This document shows positions 38,759 to 48,722 of a stretch of DNA of 64,000 bases, one piece after another. Source of the stretch: JAGNXB01 sp942490895 (lineage in GTDB: Bacteria; Bacteroidota; Bacteroidia; Chitinophagales; Saprospiraceae); NCBI GenBank assembly GCA_942490895.1, contig CALNZC010000052.1, forward strand, positions 464,410 to 528,409, written 5' to 3'. The first letter of the stretch is position 1. Each line of letters starts with the position of its first letter. Both the position numbers and the translations under genes were made by a program. The notes below the pieces were generated by a model that did no database searches, was not told the origin of the DNA, and saw nothing but the letters and a program-made list of their open reading frames with translations.

Positions 38759-39205
38759 TCAAGCCTCGGCTTCTGCCAGTCTTAATACCCCAAAAAGTAG
38801 CAGGAAATTAAACCCGTAATTCATGATCAATACAATCCAGTTTGTTTCCAAACCATAGTAGGAAACATCCATAGTCCTTGCGGTGCAAAGCATATTGATG
38901 AACAATACGCCAAACAAGATTGTCCGATGGATGTTAAACATCATCACACCTTCCTTATTTCCGGATATCAGCCGCTGACCGATCAAATATTCGCCCGGGC
39001 TCAACCATGGTGTACCTTTCTTCCATCTGACGTGATAGACTAACATTAGAATAAAAAAGACTACACGGAAGAGAACAGCTATATGGTATAATGCCCCTTC
39101 TTTCAAGTCAACTGAATCATGTAATGGCCAAACAATGCTTTCGATCAAAACCAGATCAAAATACCACGCCAATACCGCCAACAAACTACTTCTTCTCATC
39201 GTCAA
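38759..39205 (-). CDS. RDD-like membrane protein, N-terminal fragment
   Basis: 148 codons from MTMRRSSLLAVLAWYFDLVL to LAEAEA and a stop. It carries the first four hydrophobic segments of the split gene at 38,566-39,205; the downstream reading frame holds the rest. Confidence 0.6.
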   Translation of the reverse strand: MTMRRSSLLAVLAWYFDLVLIESIVWPLHDSVDLKEGALYHIAVLFRVVFFILMLVYHVRWKKGTPWLSPGEYLIGQRLISGNKEGVMMFNIHRTILFGVLFINMLCTARTMDVSYYGLETNWIVLIMNYGFNFLLLFGVLRLAEAEA

Positions 39206-39650
39206 TGTGTTATTTCAAACCTGACCTGTTGACCGATTCCACCGAATGGAAGAGACCCGGGATACATGCAAAATCACATCTACCCTGCATCCGGCTGAAG
39301 TCATAATGATCAAACTACCAGCTCCAATACCCGTGAAGCCTCCAACAATTATGCCATATTTGTTAAAAACATCATATGTTTTTCTTTCCTCAAGGATGCA
39401 CCCTCCATAACAAACGACCTTCTCGATTATCCTATCCTAAATACGGGATGCCCGCAGGCACTTTGGCCCTGGACCAATTTTAAGCCACACCGCTCCTCTT
39501 GTTCAACTAATCCCAAAATACCATCTGACCCATAGTGTCAAGACCTATTACTTGACCTGAAAACTGCGCTCAATTCATCGGTGATTCAGAGACAACCACT
39601 TCATGAAACCCAGGAGATGAAGACAGAATATCTTGCAACCGTCAATCCCA
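39206..39650. other. Intergenic, no gene seen
   Basis: About 445 AT-leaning bases between the split RDD-like gene and the terminator of the broken giant. No supported gene or RNA was recognised. Confidence 0.55.
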
Positions 39651-39690
39651 AAAAAAAGCCCGTTGGCCAGATCTGACCAACGGGCTTTTA
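39651..39690 (-). terminator. Rho-independent terminator of the second giant gene
   Basis: Perfect 13-base arms (AAAAGCCCGTTGG at 39,654-39,666 and CCAACGGGCTTTT at 39,677-39,689) with a 10-base loop. On the minus strand the stem runs into seven T, 23 bases after the stop codon. Confidence 0.88.
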
Positions 39691-39712
39691 ACCATTGCTT
39701 TAGATCAATGCC

Positions 39713-42700
39713 TTATTCCTGCATGATCATACGCTTCGTCCCCAAATGATCTCCGCTCTGCACTGTATAGTACAACATGCCCTGCGCCGGCACATCAGTG
39801 GCCCGGAGGACAAACTCACCATAGCCTTTATTAAAATCTCCTTCAGCACGGTAAACCAACTTACCTGTGACATCGTGAACAGACAATACTGCTGACCCAC
39901 TACTGGGCAGATGGAAGCCAATACGTGTCAGGTCACCAAACGGGTTGGGTTCGTTCTGATAGAGGGCAAAATCACCTCCGGCAATCACCCCATTGTCAAA
40001 TCGGAAATGGACATCCAGCAACTCTTCATTGCGATCATACGCTTCGGCACGAGTGACCTTGGAATTCACCGTGATCGACTCACTCAGCTTGCCCCCCGTC
40101 CGTGCCTTCACCGTCACTCGGTAGAGCACTTCTTCAGGATCGAGCCGGATCGGCTTGCTGGCATTCCAACTGGTGGTGATCAAACCGTCATTGATCCGTG
40201 ACTGGCCAAAGTTAGTCCCACTCAAGTCCGTCCATACCGCATCCACTTCCACAAATTGCAGGACTTCCGGATCCAGACCGATCGTATACTGATAGCCCTG
40301 GACATCGGTGAAATTACCCGCCTTGACATCAATGGTGAAGGTTTCGCCGGAAGCAAAGATTCGATCAGCTATAGCAAACTCAAGAGCGCCAACTGCATTT
40401 CGGAATTCAACTCCCAACAGACTGTTCGGCTGCGCATCGCCACTGACATCACCGGTCTTTACCCCGATAAAGGAGGCCGTATTCAGTCCCAACTGCAAAC
40501 CATTAAAGCCCTTTACTTCCATGAAATTACATGGCTTGTTCGGGTTGGGGAAGGCATATCCAGCCTCTACAAAACGCCAGCTGGTATTGTTGGCGAAGTT
40601 TGTACCCGGCGCCAGGATCATCTTTCGTAATTCTATGATGTCACTGATCGAAATCGTACAGTTGTTGTTCACATCCGCAGCGATCAATTTAAACGGACTA
40701 TTCAGAGATTTGATCCCCAGTAAATGCTTCTGCATCTGCAACAAATCGTAAGTGGATACTCCGTTCAGTGGGTGGATATCCTTTTGCGGGGTAACGGAAT
40801 ACTGACCAGCAACTGGGACAGATCCAAAGGAGACAGATCCTGTATTACCAGTTGTTTGCATGGAGATGTTGTTTCCATTTCCAGACAGGTCTACATCGAC
40901 AAATTCGATGGGCTCTCCGCTTTCATCTACAATATATCCGGTCAATTCCGCCATCATCGTACCACCGCAGGCACCCATCCAATCCTGAACAGATATCGTC
41001 GTCAAACAGTAATCCCAATTGCCGGCTTCATCGCCGACCCAGACCACGACCGTGACAGTCGAGTCTGGTGTATTGGGTGGCAGATCATCACAGGAGACCT
41101 GAATGGTCGGTCCAGCATCTCCATCCGGGACATTCTGTCCGACACTCAAGTCCGAGAATCGTTCAACCAGAATAATGAGGCCCTCGTACGCTGTGCAATT
41201 ATCCGTGCTTTCTCCAACCTCCAGACTGGTGGCCCAAACTTCCGCTGTTCCCGTTGAGGGCATTAGATCGATGCTTACCGCATGACAGATCGGGGAAGGT
41301 TTGAGGCAGTCCTTGACAATGAAGAACTGAGTGCATTCGCTCTGATTTCCACATTGATCCGATACCTTCCAGGTGATCGTGTGCATCCCCAATGGATAGA
41401 TACCACTCGCATCTTTTCCTGCACCAGAAATATCGACAGATCCATCGTTGAATGCATCCACCAGATAGGTCCACTTCAGTTGGTCTTGAGGCGTACAATT
41501 ATCCAGGGCCAGCCCGATCAATTCAATGGGCGCTGTGCTGCAGTCTTCTTCGAAGCTGCAAAATTCTTTAGCATGACATTCGAGGACTTTGGGTGTTTCA
41601 TTATCGATCACCTTGATCTCCTGCGTATATCGGAAATAACCATCGCCATCATCTTGCCAGGAGAGACATCCCTGTGGCGATGAACATCCATCATGCCAGT
41701 TGACAAGTGGTGAAATCAATTCAAGTTCCGCACAGTCCTGTTGAACACCACGGTCACTATTTGCATATCTAAAAGTATGAGGTCCCTGACCAGAGGAGGT
41801 GATCACCACGGATTGCTGCTTGGACACATTCAAGACTACGTTAAACGTAGTGCCTCCTGAATAAACCAGTTGATAGACATCACCTTCGATCATGCCTCCG
41901 ATCTCATTGACCGCACTGGTCACATACCGCAAGGTCAATTCATCTCCCATCTTCAACTTGCGGCTGGTGATCAAATTCTGGATCGTAGCGGCGAAGGTCA
42001 CTTGATTGCTGGCTGGATGGACTGACGTCAATGTATAGTCAACATTTCCATCTGGCGTGAAGCGACAATTATTCTTGACGGTCCAGGTCCGGAGGATCTT
42101 GTAACAGGCATCCGTGACGGTCAGTTTTTGATCGTCGATCTGGATACCGATCTGTTCGCAATCTCCATTATGAATCACATCCCCGGTCATATCCAGATCC
42201 TCCAGGTTTTCACAGTTGATGGTGATATCACAAGGAAACTGAACCACAAGAGGTGATTCATCTTCAAAATAGACACGCTGAATACATGTATTGAAATTTC
42301 CGAATTGATCAGCTGCCCTCCATCGTCTGTTGATAAATGTCCCATCTGCGCACTGGTCAGGGCTGTCGAGGTCCTGCCAGGTGAGATCCAAACCACAGGC
42401 CTCGGTATTATCCGTGACATGGGGCTTGAGTCCCGTCGACCGCACATATTCGATCGACAAACAGACTTCATTGATCATCCCTCCTGCCAGTGGGGCATTG
42501 TCTTTAACCACTACCATCCAGGTATTGGTCAGGCAGAATTGATGGGTAGACCCTACGGGTACAGACACAATATCCACACCCAGAACATCCAGAAATTCAA
42601 GGGTCGAGGCATCGATCACTTTGAATAAATAGGGTTTCCCCGTAGACAGGTTGGCCAGGACACCATTCTTAGATGACATATATTTCAGGATCACTTCATC

Positions 42701-45700
42701 ACCGGGAATCAGATTCAACGAGCTGATCAAGTTGCTGATTTCAACATGATTGATCCGATTGGTTCCCGTATTGATATCCTTTGGCCCGACGGTAAAACAG
42801 AGGTTCTTTTCGATTAAACTGTTCAATGGTTGTCCGTCAAATGCGATCAATGGATCATCCTGTGGCTGCATCTGTCCCTGGTTGTAAGAGCCGATATTCG
42901 GCAGATAGGTCAGACAGGTAAAGGGTGCTGCTTTTTTTAACCCTGTTTGTGTATAATGGTCTATATCATACGCGTCATCATTAAAGGTGACCTGAATGTC
43001 CATCGGATACCAGCTCTTTGTCGGTGGAGGACAGCCATTCGGGCTGAGTACCGTCGCTTTTTTGCCTAAGGGGCTATATAGTGTGACGGACAACTGATTG
43101 ATATATTCATGCTGGATGTGTAAACCCAGGTCCAGATCTGTAATGCGCGCATCTGCGGGTATCCCCGTTATGTCTATTGGGACAACATAGGTATTCGCCA
43201 CTACCGAACTGATAGCGGTCTTTGGTGAAACGCAGACCTCAAAAGTATCCACAGGTGTCACCTCAAAGGGCATCCCACATTGAACGGTGATATCTTCGGG
43301 GCACCAGATCTGCGGCTTTATTTTATCCACGACCTGCACTTCGACCATGCAGGAATTTTTATTTCCAAAAGCATCGGCTACCTGCATCTCCACCATGATG
43401 GGTCCGCCTACAGCGTCACAACAATAGAATGGAATGGTGGGTCCGAATTCTGTTTCATCATTCCACGAACAAAGTGGATTGTCCATCCGTCGTGCAGAGA
43501 AATATACCGGCGTGCAACTATCCCAGGATCCGTCATCAAACGCTGATGCATTGACCTGCGTGACACTGTCCGAAAGAGATACAATGTGGAATGTCTCACA
43601 GACGACCACAGGCCCTTGTGTATCTTTCACATCAAAGGAGAAGGTGCATTGATTCTTATTTCCACAATCATCAATGGCTATATAACTGACCTGATAAGTC
43701 TGACTGATCGGGAGTTGGATTTCAAATTGACCGTTCGTATTTGGTGTATTGACGATCTGCTGAGAACCATCCGGGTAGAGGACAAGCAAATAGACATTTA
43801 ATTGTGAAGAAACGGAGCAATTGTCCGTGATCTGGATCATGGGGAAGGACACCTTCGCCAGACAATCCTGATATCCGTTTTGCTCCAGTTTGGAGATCGA
43901 AATATCTTTCACATTCGGACAGATCAATTGCGGTGGCGTCTGATCGACTACCTTGATCGTCTGAATGCGGGAGGCTACTTCAGAAAGACACATATCCAGC
44001 ACCGTCCAGGTGCGCAACACGGTATAACTTCCTGAACAAACCTGCAGGACTTTGTCCTCATGGAATACCTGAAGGACACCACAACCATCGCCACCCGGGA
44101 AGGGAAGCAGATCCGTCGTTGGATAGCCCGCGCTGCAATCAAAAACGGGCTGATCTGTTCCGTCATAGTTTTTCAATTGGTCCAGGATGGACAACGTTGG
44201 CCGAATGACGTTGATGTCTTGTGTACAATATCCTTTGTTGCCACTGTTGTCCACTCCCATCCATTCCCGATGAATGATCCGGGTATATGCCCCACCCTGA
44301 CAGCCGAGCTCTTCGATAACATCCTCCCAGGTCAAATCGGTCCAGGCGTCACAATTGTCAGAAGTCGACGGATCGGGAGAAGTAATCTGTGTTGGATCAA
44401 TGCCGTCGCCACAATTCACTTCCACTGGCGGGCAGTCTAATTTTGGCGGCATTTTGTCTTCGACAGAAATGGCGCCCCAACAGGAATTACCCGTATCCGG
44501 ATCGGTTACTTTTACGGTTAATGTTTGTCCAATCTGCCCGGCACCCACATTCGGGCTACCCACCAAGGGCTGATTATTTGCGGTGAATATCATCACCTGA
44601 TAATCTTCATAACACCCATAGGGTCCGCCTTCCAGGATCAGATCCGCATCAATCTCCGTCACGCAATCCTCATCCAGTGAGATTTGTACCAGGTCATTGC
44701 AGACCATCGTCTTTGTTGGATTCGGATATTCCAGGACTTCAACTGTGAAGCAACAAGTGCCTACATTTCCAGAATTATCAAATACTATAAAGCAATTGTT
44801 CACCAGACCTCTTTCAAAAACAGAACCGGAGTTTTGGCCTGCAGTCTGTCCAATATAGGGAATGAAGGGGCAATTATCTGTTGCTGTAATGTCATAATGC
44901 ACAACCATTCTGCACGCCCCCGGGTCCAGCGTGATGACCTTGTTATCCGGACAATTCAGAACGGGCGGGAGAATATCGAATACGGCAACAATCGTTTGGC
45001 AGGAACTGATATTCCCGTTGACGTCTGTGACCGTCAAGGTGACTGTGTTATCCCCCTTGTCGGCGCAAGTAAAGAGCTCTTTATCCAATGCAATACTCGC
45101 AATTCCACAAGCGTCATAAGAGCCATCATCCACAGCTGAAGGCAGCACCTCCGCTTGTCCATTTTCATCCAGATAACGCACCAGAGTTGGAATACAGAGT
45201 GCTGTAGGCGGAACATTGTCTTCTACCTGAATAGTCGTTTCACAAAAGCCCACATTTCCGGACTGGTCTTCGACATTCAGAATTACTTTATTCAATCCGA
45301 TATCCACACAGGTAAAGTCCATTCTGTCCAGGGTGACTGACTGGATGCCACAATTATCCGTTGAACCTGCATCGATCATAGATGGGATAATCGATCCCTG
45401 GCCAAGCGGATTCAATTCTACTATAATACCACCATAGCAGAAGGCCTTTGGATCTTCATCATCCACCACTTGAATAGTGAAGGTGCATGTTTCCAGATGA
45501 CCTGCATCATCGGTTGCTTGATACTGGATGATGTGCGGTCCTGTCCCGGTGAATGAATCGGAAACTCCATCACCTGGAGTGACTGTCTGGATGCCATTCT
45601 CGGTCAGCATGTTCAGTTCAATAGGATCACAAGCTGATGCAGGCACGGGGTGCACCCAGGATGCTTCAGCGGTGCAATCATTATATCCGTTTTGACTGGT

Positions 45701-45889
45701 CGACACAGTGATGTCCGAAGGACAGACAATAAATGGAAGTGGCTGAACGATCAGCGTCAGGGAATTGATCTCACCACTACAGTTCGTTTGTGGATTCAGG
45801 GATATTGTTTTGAAATCATATCGAATCCAAACCGGATTCTCCTGGTCATGAGAAAGTGTTTCCATTAACCCCGGATTGCCCGGCACCAC
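39713..45889 (-). CDS. Broken giant, C-terminal 2058-codon frame
   Basis: Open from a GTG at 45,889 but with no signal peptide of its own, so it is the downstream part of the gene starting at 48,313. Content in order: HYR-type repeats (IVCPSDITVSTSQNGYNDC; LNCPDNKVITLDPGACRM), an interrupted P-type domain (VVPIDITGIPADARITDLDL), CKKP-like KDCLKPSPICHAVSIDLMP, dockerin-like LIAADVNNNCTISISDIIE, cohesin-like domain and T9SS sorting domain ending KRMIMQE. If expressed alone it would not be exported. Confidence 0.8.
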   Translation of the reverse strand: MVPGNPGLMETLSHDQENPVWIRYDFKTISLNPQTNCSGEINSLTLIVQPLPFIVCPSDITVSTSQNGYNDCTAEASWVHPVPASACDPIELNMLTENGIQTVTPGDGVSDSFTGTGPHIIQYQATDDAGHLETCTFTIQVVDDEDPKAFCYGGIIVELNPLGQGSIIPSMIDAGSTDNCGIQSVTLDRMDFTCVDIGLNKVILNVEDQSGNVGFCETTIQVEDNVPPTALCIPTLVRYLDENGQAEVLPSAVDDGSYDACGIASIALDKELFTCADKGDNTVTLTVTDVNGNISSCQTIVAVFDILPPVLNCPDNKVITLDPGACRMVVHYDITATDNCPFIPYIGQTAGQNSGSVFERGLVNNCFIVFDNSGNVGTCCFTVEVLEYPNPTKTMVCNDLVQISLDEDCVTEIDADLILEGGPYGCYEDYQVMIFTANNQPLVGSPNVGAGQIGQTLTVKVTDPDTGNSCWGAISVEDKMPPKLDCPPVEVNCGDGIDPTQITSPDPSTSDNCDAWTDLTWEDVIEELGCQGGAYTRIIHREWMGVDNSGNKGYCTQDINVIRPTLSILDQLKNYDGTDQPVFDCSAGYPTTDLLPFPGGDGCGVLQVFHEDKVLQVCSGSYTVLRTWTVLDMCLSEVASRIQTIKVVDQTPPQLICPNVKDISISKLEQNGYQDCLAKVSFPMIQITDNCSVSSQLNVYLLVLYPDGSQQIVNTPNTNGQFEIQLPISQTYQVSYIAIDDCGNKNQCTFSFDVKDTQGPVVVCETFHIVSLSDSVTQVNASAFDDGSWDSCTPVYFSARRMDNPLCSWNDETEFGPTIPFYCCDAVGGPIMVEMQVADAFGNKNSCMVEVQVVDKIKPQIWCPEDITVQCGMPFEVTPVDTFEVCVSPKTAISSVVANTYVVPIDITGIPADARITDLDLGLHIQHEYINQLSVTLYSPLGKKATVLSPNGCPPPTKSWYPMDIQVTFNDDAYDIDHYTQTGLKKAAPFTCLTYLPNIGSYNQGQMQPQDDPLIAFDGQPLNSLIEKNLCFTVGPKDINTGTNRINHVEISNLISSLNLIPGDEVILKYMSSKNGVLANLSTGKPYLFKVIDASTLEFLDVLGVDIVSVPVGSTHQFCLTNTWMVVVKDNAPLAGGMINEVCLSIEYVRSTGLKPHVTDNTEACGLDLTWQDLDSPDQCADGTFINRRWRAADQFGNFNTCIQRVYFEDESPLVVQFPCDITINCENLEDLDMTGDVIHNGDCEQIGIQIDDQKLTVTDACYKILRTWTVKNNCRFTPDGNVDYTLTSVHPASNQVTFAATIQNLITSRKLKMGDELTLRYVTSAVNEIGGMIEGDVYQLVYSGGTTFNVVLNVSKQQSVVITSSGQGPHTFRYANSDRGVQQDCAELELISPLVNWHDGCSSPQGCLSWQDDGDGYFRYTQEIKVIDNETPKVLECHAKEFCSFEEDCSTAPIELIGLALDNCTPQDQLKWTYLVDAFNDGSVDISGAGKDASGIYPLGMHTITWKVSDQCGNQSECTQFFIVKDCLKPSPICHAVSIDLMPSTGTAEVWATSLEVGESTDNCTAYEGLIILVERFSDLSVGQNVPDGDAGPTIQVSCDDLPPNTPDSTVTVVVWVGDEAGNWDYCLTTISVQDWMGACGGTMMAELTGYIVDESGEPIEFVDVDLSGNGNNISMQTTGNTGSVSFGSVPVAGQYSVTPQKDIHPLNGVSTYDLLQMQKHLLGIKSLNSPFKLIAADVNNNCTISISDIIELRKMILAPGTNFANNTSWRFVEAGYAFPNPNKPCNFMEVKGFNGLQLGLNTASFIGVKTGDVSGDAQPNSLLGVEFRNAVGALEFAIADRIFASGETFTIDVKAGNFTDVQGYQYTIGLDPEVLQFVEVDAVWTDLSGTNFGQSRINDGLITTSWNASKPIRLDPEEVLYRVTVKARTGGKLSESITVNSKVTRAEAYDRNEELLDVHFRFDNGVIAGGDFALYQNEPNPFGDLTRIGFHLPSSGSAVLSVHDVTGKLVYRAEGDFNKGYGEFVLRATDVPAQGMLYYTVQSGDHLGTKRMIMQE

Positions 45890-46956
45890 TTCTTCGACCA
45901 GTCCTGCTGGAGAGGGGTATACTTACCGCCTGTCAATGGTCCATATCCCGGGAGAAAGTTGATGCCATCCAGGCTGTAAAAAATTGAATTGAGTTGATAA
46001 TCGTAATCCACACCTTCCTCCAGACTGGGATGCTCCGGATCCAATGTCAGAAACACCTGATTGGCTGATCCGTTACAGACCATTTCATCATTGCCGGATG
46101 GTGTACCAGGGAAAACAAATTCAATATTCGGACTGGGAACGATACGAGCATTGATGATTCTAATATCATTGAAGTCACTACAAACGTGACCATTGGCCAT
46201 CTTCATCTGAGGAAGAATGTAATAGGCAATATCAACAGGTTCCACTAAATTTTCGGGGGAAACAAGGCTATAATTATCCCGGATTGTTCGCAATGAGGGA
46301 TCTCCGAAATAAATCCAGGGAATATAATTATTGGCCATCATGCTGGAGTCCTGATAGCTGGAATAAAGCCCCCCATTATTCGGGTCATTGACACTAAACC
46401 CAAGGTTGGCATACCGGACAAATTCATCCATCAGAGGATCAACATGAACATCGATATCAAACCGTACGTCATACCAACTGTCATTCACACCTTTTGCACA
46501 GACCAGGATCGGATCTTCAACTGGATCATTTGTACCATATGCATATGCGGAAAGGATCAGTTCCGGAGCTACAGAAATAATTATTTCTACCGGATCACCC
46601 AAACATTCATTTGGTGTACCACAAGACCGGACAGGTGTCACGGTATAGATCACCTCGACAGTACTATTAGTCGTATTCGACCAGGCATCATCTGCGATCT
46701 CGTCTGCGGAAAAACAAGTACCATCCACCGGATTACCGGCATAGGCCGTCAGTCCATTACTGTTGATGGAAATATTGAAATTCACCAGATTGGGCGGTCC
46801 ATTGACGTCGCCCCAGGAACCTGGAACCAAGGATAAATCCATCCCCACTTCCTGAAGATGACAGCGTTCGATTGTGGCCACACTCACCCGAGGTTCAGCC
46901 CTAATTGGAAACTCTGAAATCGTCGTATCCGAAACAGCGCACCCCATTATCTGCAT
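45865..46956 (-). CDS. Broken giant, third segment
   Basis: Up to 363 codons; the true overlap with the previous frame ends near 46,904. It contains beta-rich text without a recognised family (SVAPELILSAYAYGTND; FDIDVHVDPLMDEFVRYANL; NGHVCSDFNDIRIINARIV) and runs out of frame at GGKYTPLQQDW. Confidence 0.6.
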   Translation of the reverse strand: MQIMGCAVSDTTISEFPIRAEPRVSVATIERCHLQEVGMDLSLVPGSWGDVNGPPNLVNFNISINSNGLTAYAGNPVDGTCFSADEIADDAWSNTTNSTVEVIYTVTPVRSCGTPNECLGDPVEIIISVAPELILSAYAYGTNDPVEDPILVCAKGVNDSWYDVRFDIDVHVDPLMDEFVRYANLGFSVNDPNNGGLYSSYQDSSMMANNYIPWIYFGDPSLRTIRDNYSLVSPENLVEPVDIAYYILPQMKMANGHVCSDFNDIRIINARIVPSPNIEFVFPGTPSGNDEMVCNGSANQVFLTLDPEHPSLEEGVDYDYQLNSIFYSLDGINFLPGYGPLTGGKYTPLQQDWSKKWCRAIRG

Positions 46957-47422
46957 TCAACACGATGCCATAGGTCACGAATCTTCCGCCTGAGCTGAGA
47001 TTGGTATACGTATCTCCATCTAACGCGGCTGGAAGAAGGCCATTGCCCGTCGTGGGACCGACAACCGGTGTCAGTTGGTTGGACAGGCTGGACAGCGCCA
47101 CATCCATTGTAGAGAAAGGCAAACCGTTCACTTCCGTGAATCCGGCAAAGTTGCCTGATCCCAATGGAGAATCACTACACGTATTCGGTGCAAAATTGGG
47201 CACGACCAATTGCGGTTTTGCCTTGATCTCTTTCAGAGTGGTCCATAAACCGGACCCGTGCAACCGGTCAGTGTATTTTGGACGAATACCTCCAGAGTAT
47301 ATGCCATAAAGGGGGTTATTTAAACCGCCCACCGGTTCTGCTACAGGGCGGAAACTTCGGCCACTATTAAATATTCGAAATTCATCTTGCGTTGCATTAT
47401 TATCACCAGCTGTAAATTCTCC
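46901..47422 (-). CDS. Broken giant, second segment (after the in-frame TGA)
   Basis: The frame is the same as the first segment and is open directly after the TGA at 47,423, reading GEFTAGDNNATQDEFRIFNS and onward to a stop at 46,901. The first internal start is the GTG at 47,332. No family recognised. Confidence 0.6.
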   Translation of the reverse strand, partial: GEFTAGDNNATQDEFRIFNSGRSFRPVAEPVGGLNNPLYGIYSGGIRPKYTDRLHGSGLWTTLKEIKAKPQLVVPNFAPNTCSDSPLGSGNFAGFTEVNGLPFSTMDVALSSLSNQLTPVVGPTTGNGLLPAALDGDTYTNLSSGGRFVTYGIVLNADNGVRCFGYDDFRVSN

Positions 47423-48313
47423 TCACACAAATGCACTCATATCACTGCTCGCACCAGGTGCAAAGCCGATGACCCGCCAGACCACTTCTTCATTCACACC
47501 GGGCAGGGTATTGGGGCCCACTTGCAAGCGGCGCAACAGATTGTTTGTTTCACCATAGCAATGGGGCGTATCATATACTGTCGAGGTGAACGCCTGAGGG
47601 ACGGATTCGACAAAACCGGTCATGAAAATATCATTCCCTAGACCACCACTACCGACATTTCCGATCCAAGCCTGGTCAGTATTGATTTTGACCACTGCCT
47701 CTACCGCGTACAATCGAAAATCGATGGCCTCACCGGAAGTACATTCCCCAAAGAGAGCAGAAGGCAAAGCAATCGTGTCGACGAGACTTGTACCGGAAAC
47801 AATGATATCCGGACCGATCTGTGTGACATATCCGTTTCCATTGACACTGGAGAATAACGCAAATCGATTAGGGCCGTTTGTGGTTCGACCCAGCCGCAGG
47901 ATCAACGTATCCAGACGTAAACCATAACCATTTGAAGGTTCGATAGAAAATTGGAAATATTCATCCAGATTCTGAGCATCAATCAACGTTAGCGCATCCC
48001 ATTGATTACTGACAATGGTATGTAAGCGACCTGTCGGTGGAATGCCGAGTCCTGGCCCTCTGATTATTTGTCCACAAGTGGAACATATCCCGGTGGCATT
48101 CAGATCTGCCTCCAGTGCAGGATCACCATTGGGTTCGTAGCCCAGGTTGTTCTGCAATTCCCAGGAGCGGAGTTCGACCTGAGCCTTCAGGGTATCAACA
48201 GGGAAGATGATCAAGAAAAGCAGCAGCGAGGTCAAAAGCATGATGAGTCGCTGAATGTTTGGAACATTGGGGCCATAGGATTGTAGCCCTCCGGTGGGAG
48301 ATAATCGGTTCAT
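47423..48313 (-). CDS. Broken giant, N-terminal segment with signal peptide
   Basis: 296 codons. Signal peptide to TLKAQ, then a secreted beta-rich domain (SWELQNNLGYEPNGDP; LRLDTLILRLGRTTNGPNRF) of unknown family, ending at VIGFAPGASSDMSAFV before the TGA. On its own it would be a secreted fragment without sorting signal. Confidence 0.65.
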   Translation of the reverse strand: MNRLSPTGGLQSYGPNVPNIQRLIMLLTSLLLFLIIFPVDTLKAQVELRSWELQNNLGYEPNGDPALEADLNATGICSTCGQIIRGPGLGIPPTGRLHTIVSNQWDALTLIDAQNLDEYFQFSIEPSNGYGLRLDTLILRLGRTTNGPNRFALFSSVNGNGYVTQIGPDIIVSGTSLVDTIALPSALFGECTSGEAIDFRLYAVEAVVKINTDQAWIGNVGSGGLGNDIFMTGFVESVPQAFTSTVYDTPHCYGETNNLLRRLQVGPNTLPGVNEEVVWRVIGFAPGASSDMSAFV

Positions 48314-48645
48314 GGGTATGTTGTTTTATCCTGGATGGACTTAACCGGAAAACCGATGTGGCTCATCCAAAATCGGTAAAACCTCCTTCCACCATCCGAT
48401 CAACGAATGGATAAAAGAAGAAATCCTCGGTAAAACACATGATAAAACTGTGCCAAGTGTTCCTGTTTTTCACGAGCAATGACGGCACATTCATTGCATT
48501 ATAAATATCCTATATGTGTATTGAACACCTTATCAGGGTGAAATGATTGATCATCCCTTTTAACTTAAAGAATAATATATATCAAATATTTTCTCATGTA
48601 TTGATGATCGGCATGCTGATCACCTCAATGGCATAGAAAGACCCT
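48314..48645. other. Intergenic, no gene seen
   Basis: AT-rich spacer (about 330 bases) upstream of the broken giant; its promoter should be here but no clear box was found. Confidence 0.5.
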
Positions 48646-48683
48646 AAAAAAACCGGTCATCAGCGTGAACTGATGACCGGTTT
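48646..48683 (-). terminator. Rho-independent terminator of the third giant gene
   Basis: Arms AAACCGGTCATCAG and CTGATGACCGGTTT with a 6-base loop (CGTGAA). On the minus strand the stem is followed by seven T. It lies about 40 bases after the stop of the gene ending at 48,723. Confidence 0.88.
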
Positions 48684-48722
48684 CGAATCATTCAAATGAG
48701 TACAGGTAGAACCTGTTCAGGA

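Larger units (their letters stand above)
38566..39205 (-). pseudogene. Frameshifted paralogue of the RDD-like membrane protein
   Basis: Two frames (39,205-38,759 and 38,754-38,566) together encode about 210 residues that align end to end with the intact protein at 25,428-26,057: YHVRWKKGTPWLSPGEYLIG matches YHMRWTHGTTWISPGETMIG, and INMLCTARTMD matches FNLISTARTLD. Removing one G near 38,767 restores LAEARLEGLLSVS opposite LGQARKMGLILIM. So a single-base insertion, real or a sequencing error, splits the gene. It has about five hydrophobic segments. Function unknown. Confidence 0.78.
39713..48313 (-). pseudogene. Giant T9SS surface protein, about 2867 residues, broken by three lesions (paralogue 5)
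   Basis: Four successive minus-strand frames read as one protein. The first starts with a signal peptide (LIMLLTSLLLFLIIFPVDTLKAQ). An in-frame TGA at 47,423-47,425 interrupts SSDMSAFV and GEFTAGDNN. A one-base insertion near 46,904 separates FRVSN from RAEPRVSV. A one-base loss in the G-run at 45,915-45,918 (minus-strand C-run) separates GGKYTP from SPAGLVEEVVPGNPG. Correcting each gives smooth protein sequence. The body has HYR repeats, an interrupted P-type domain, two copies of the GDxLxLKY module, the dockerin- and cohesin-like domains and a T9SS sorting domain. Real decay or consensus errors both remain possible. Confidence 0.85.
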
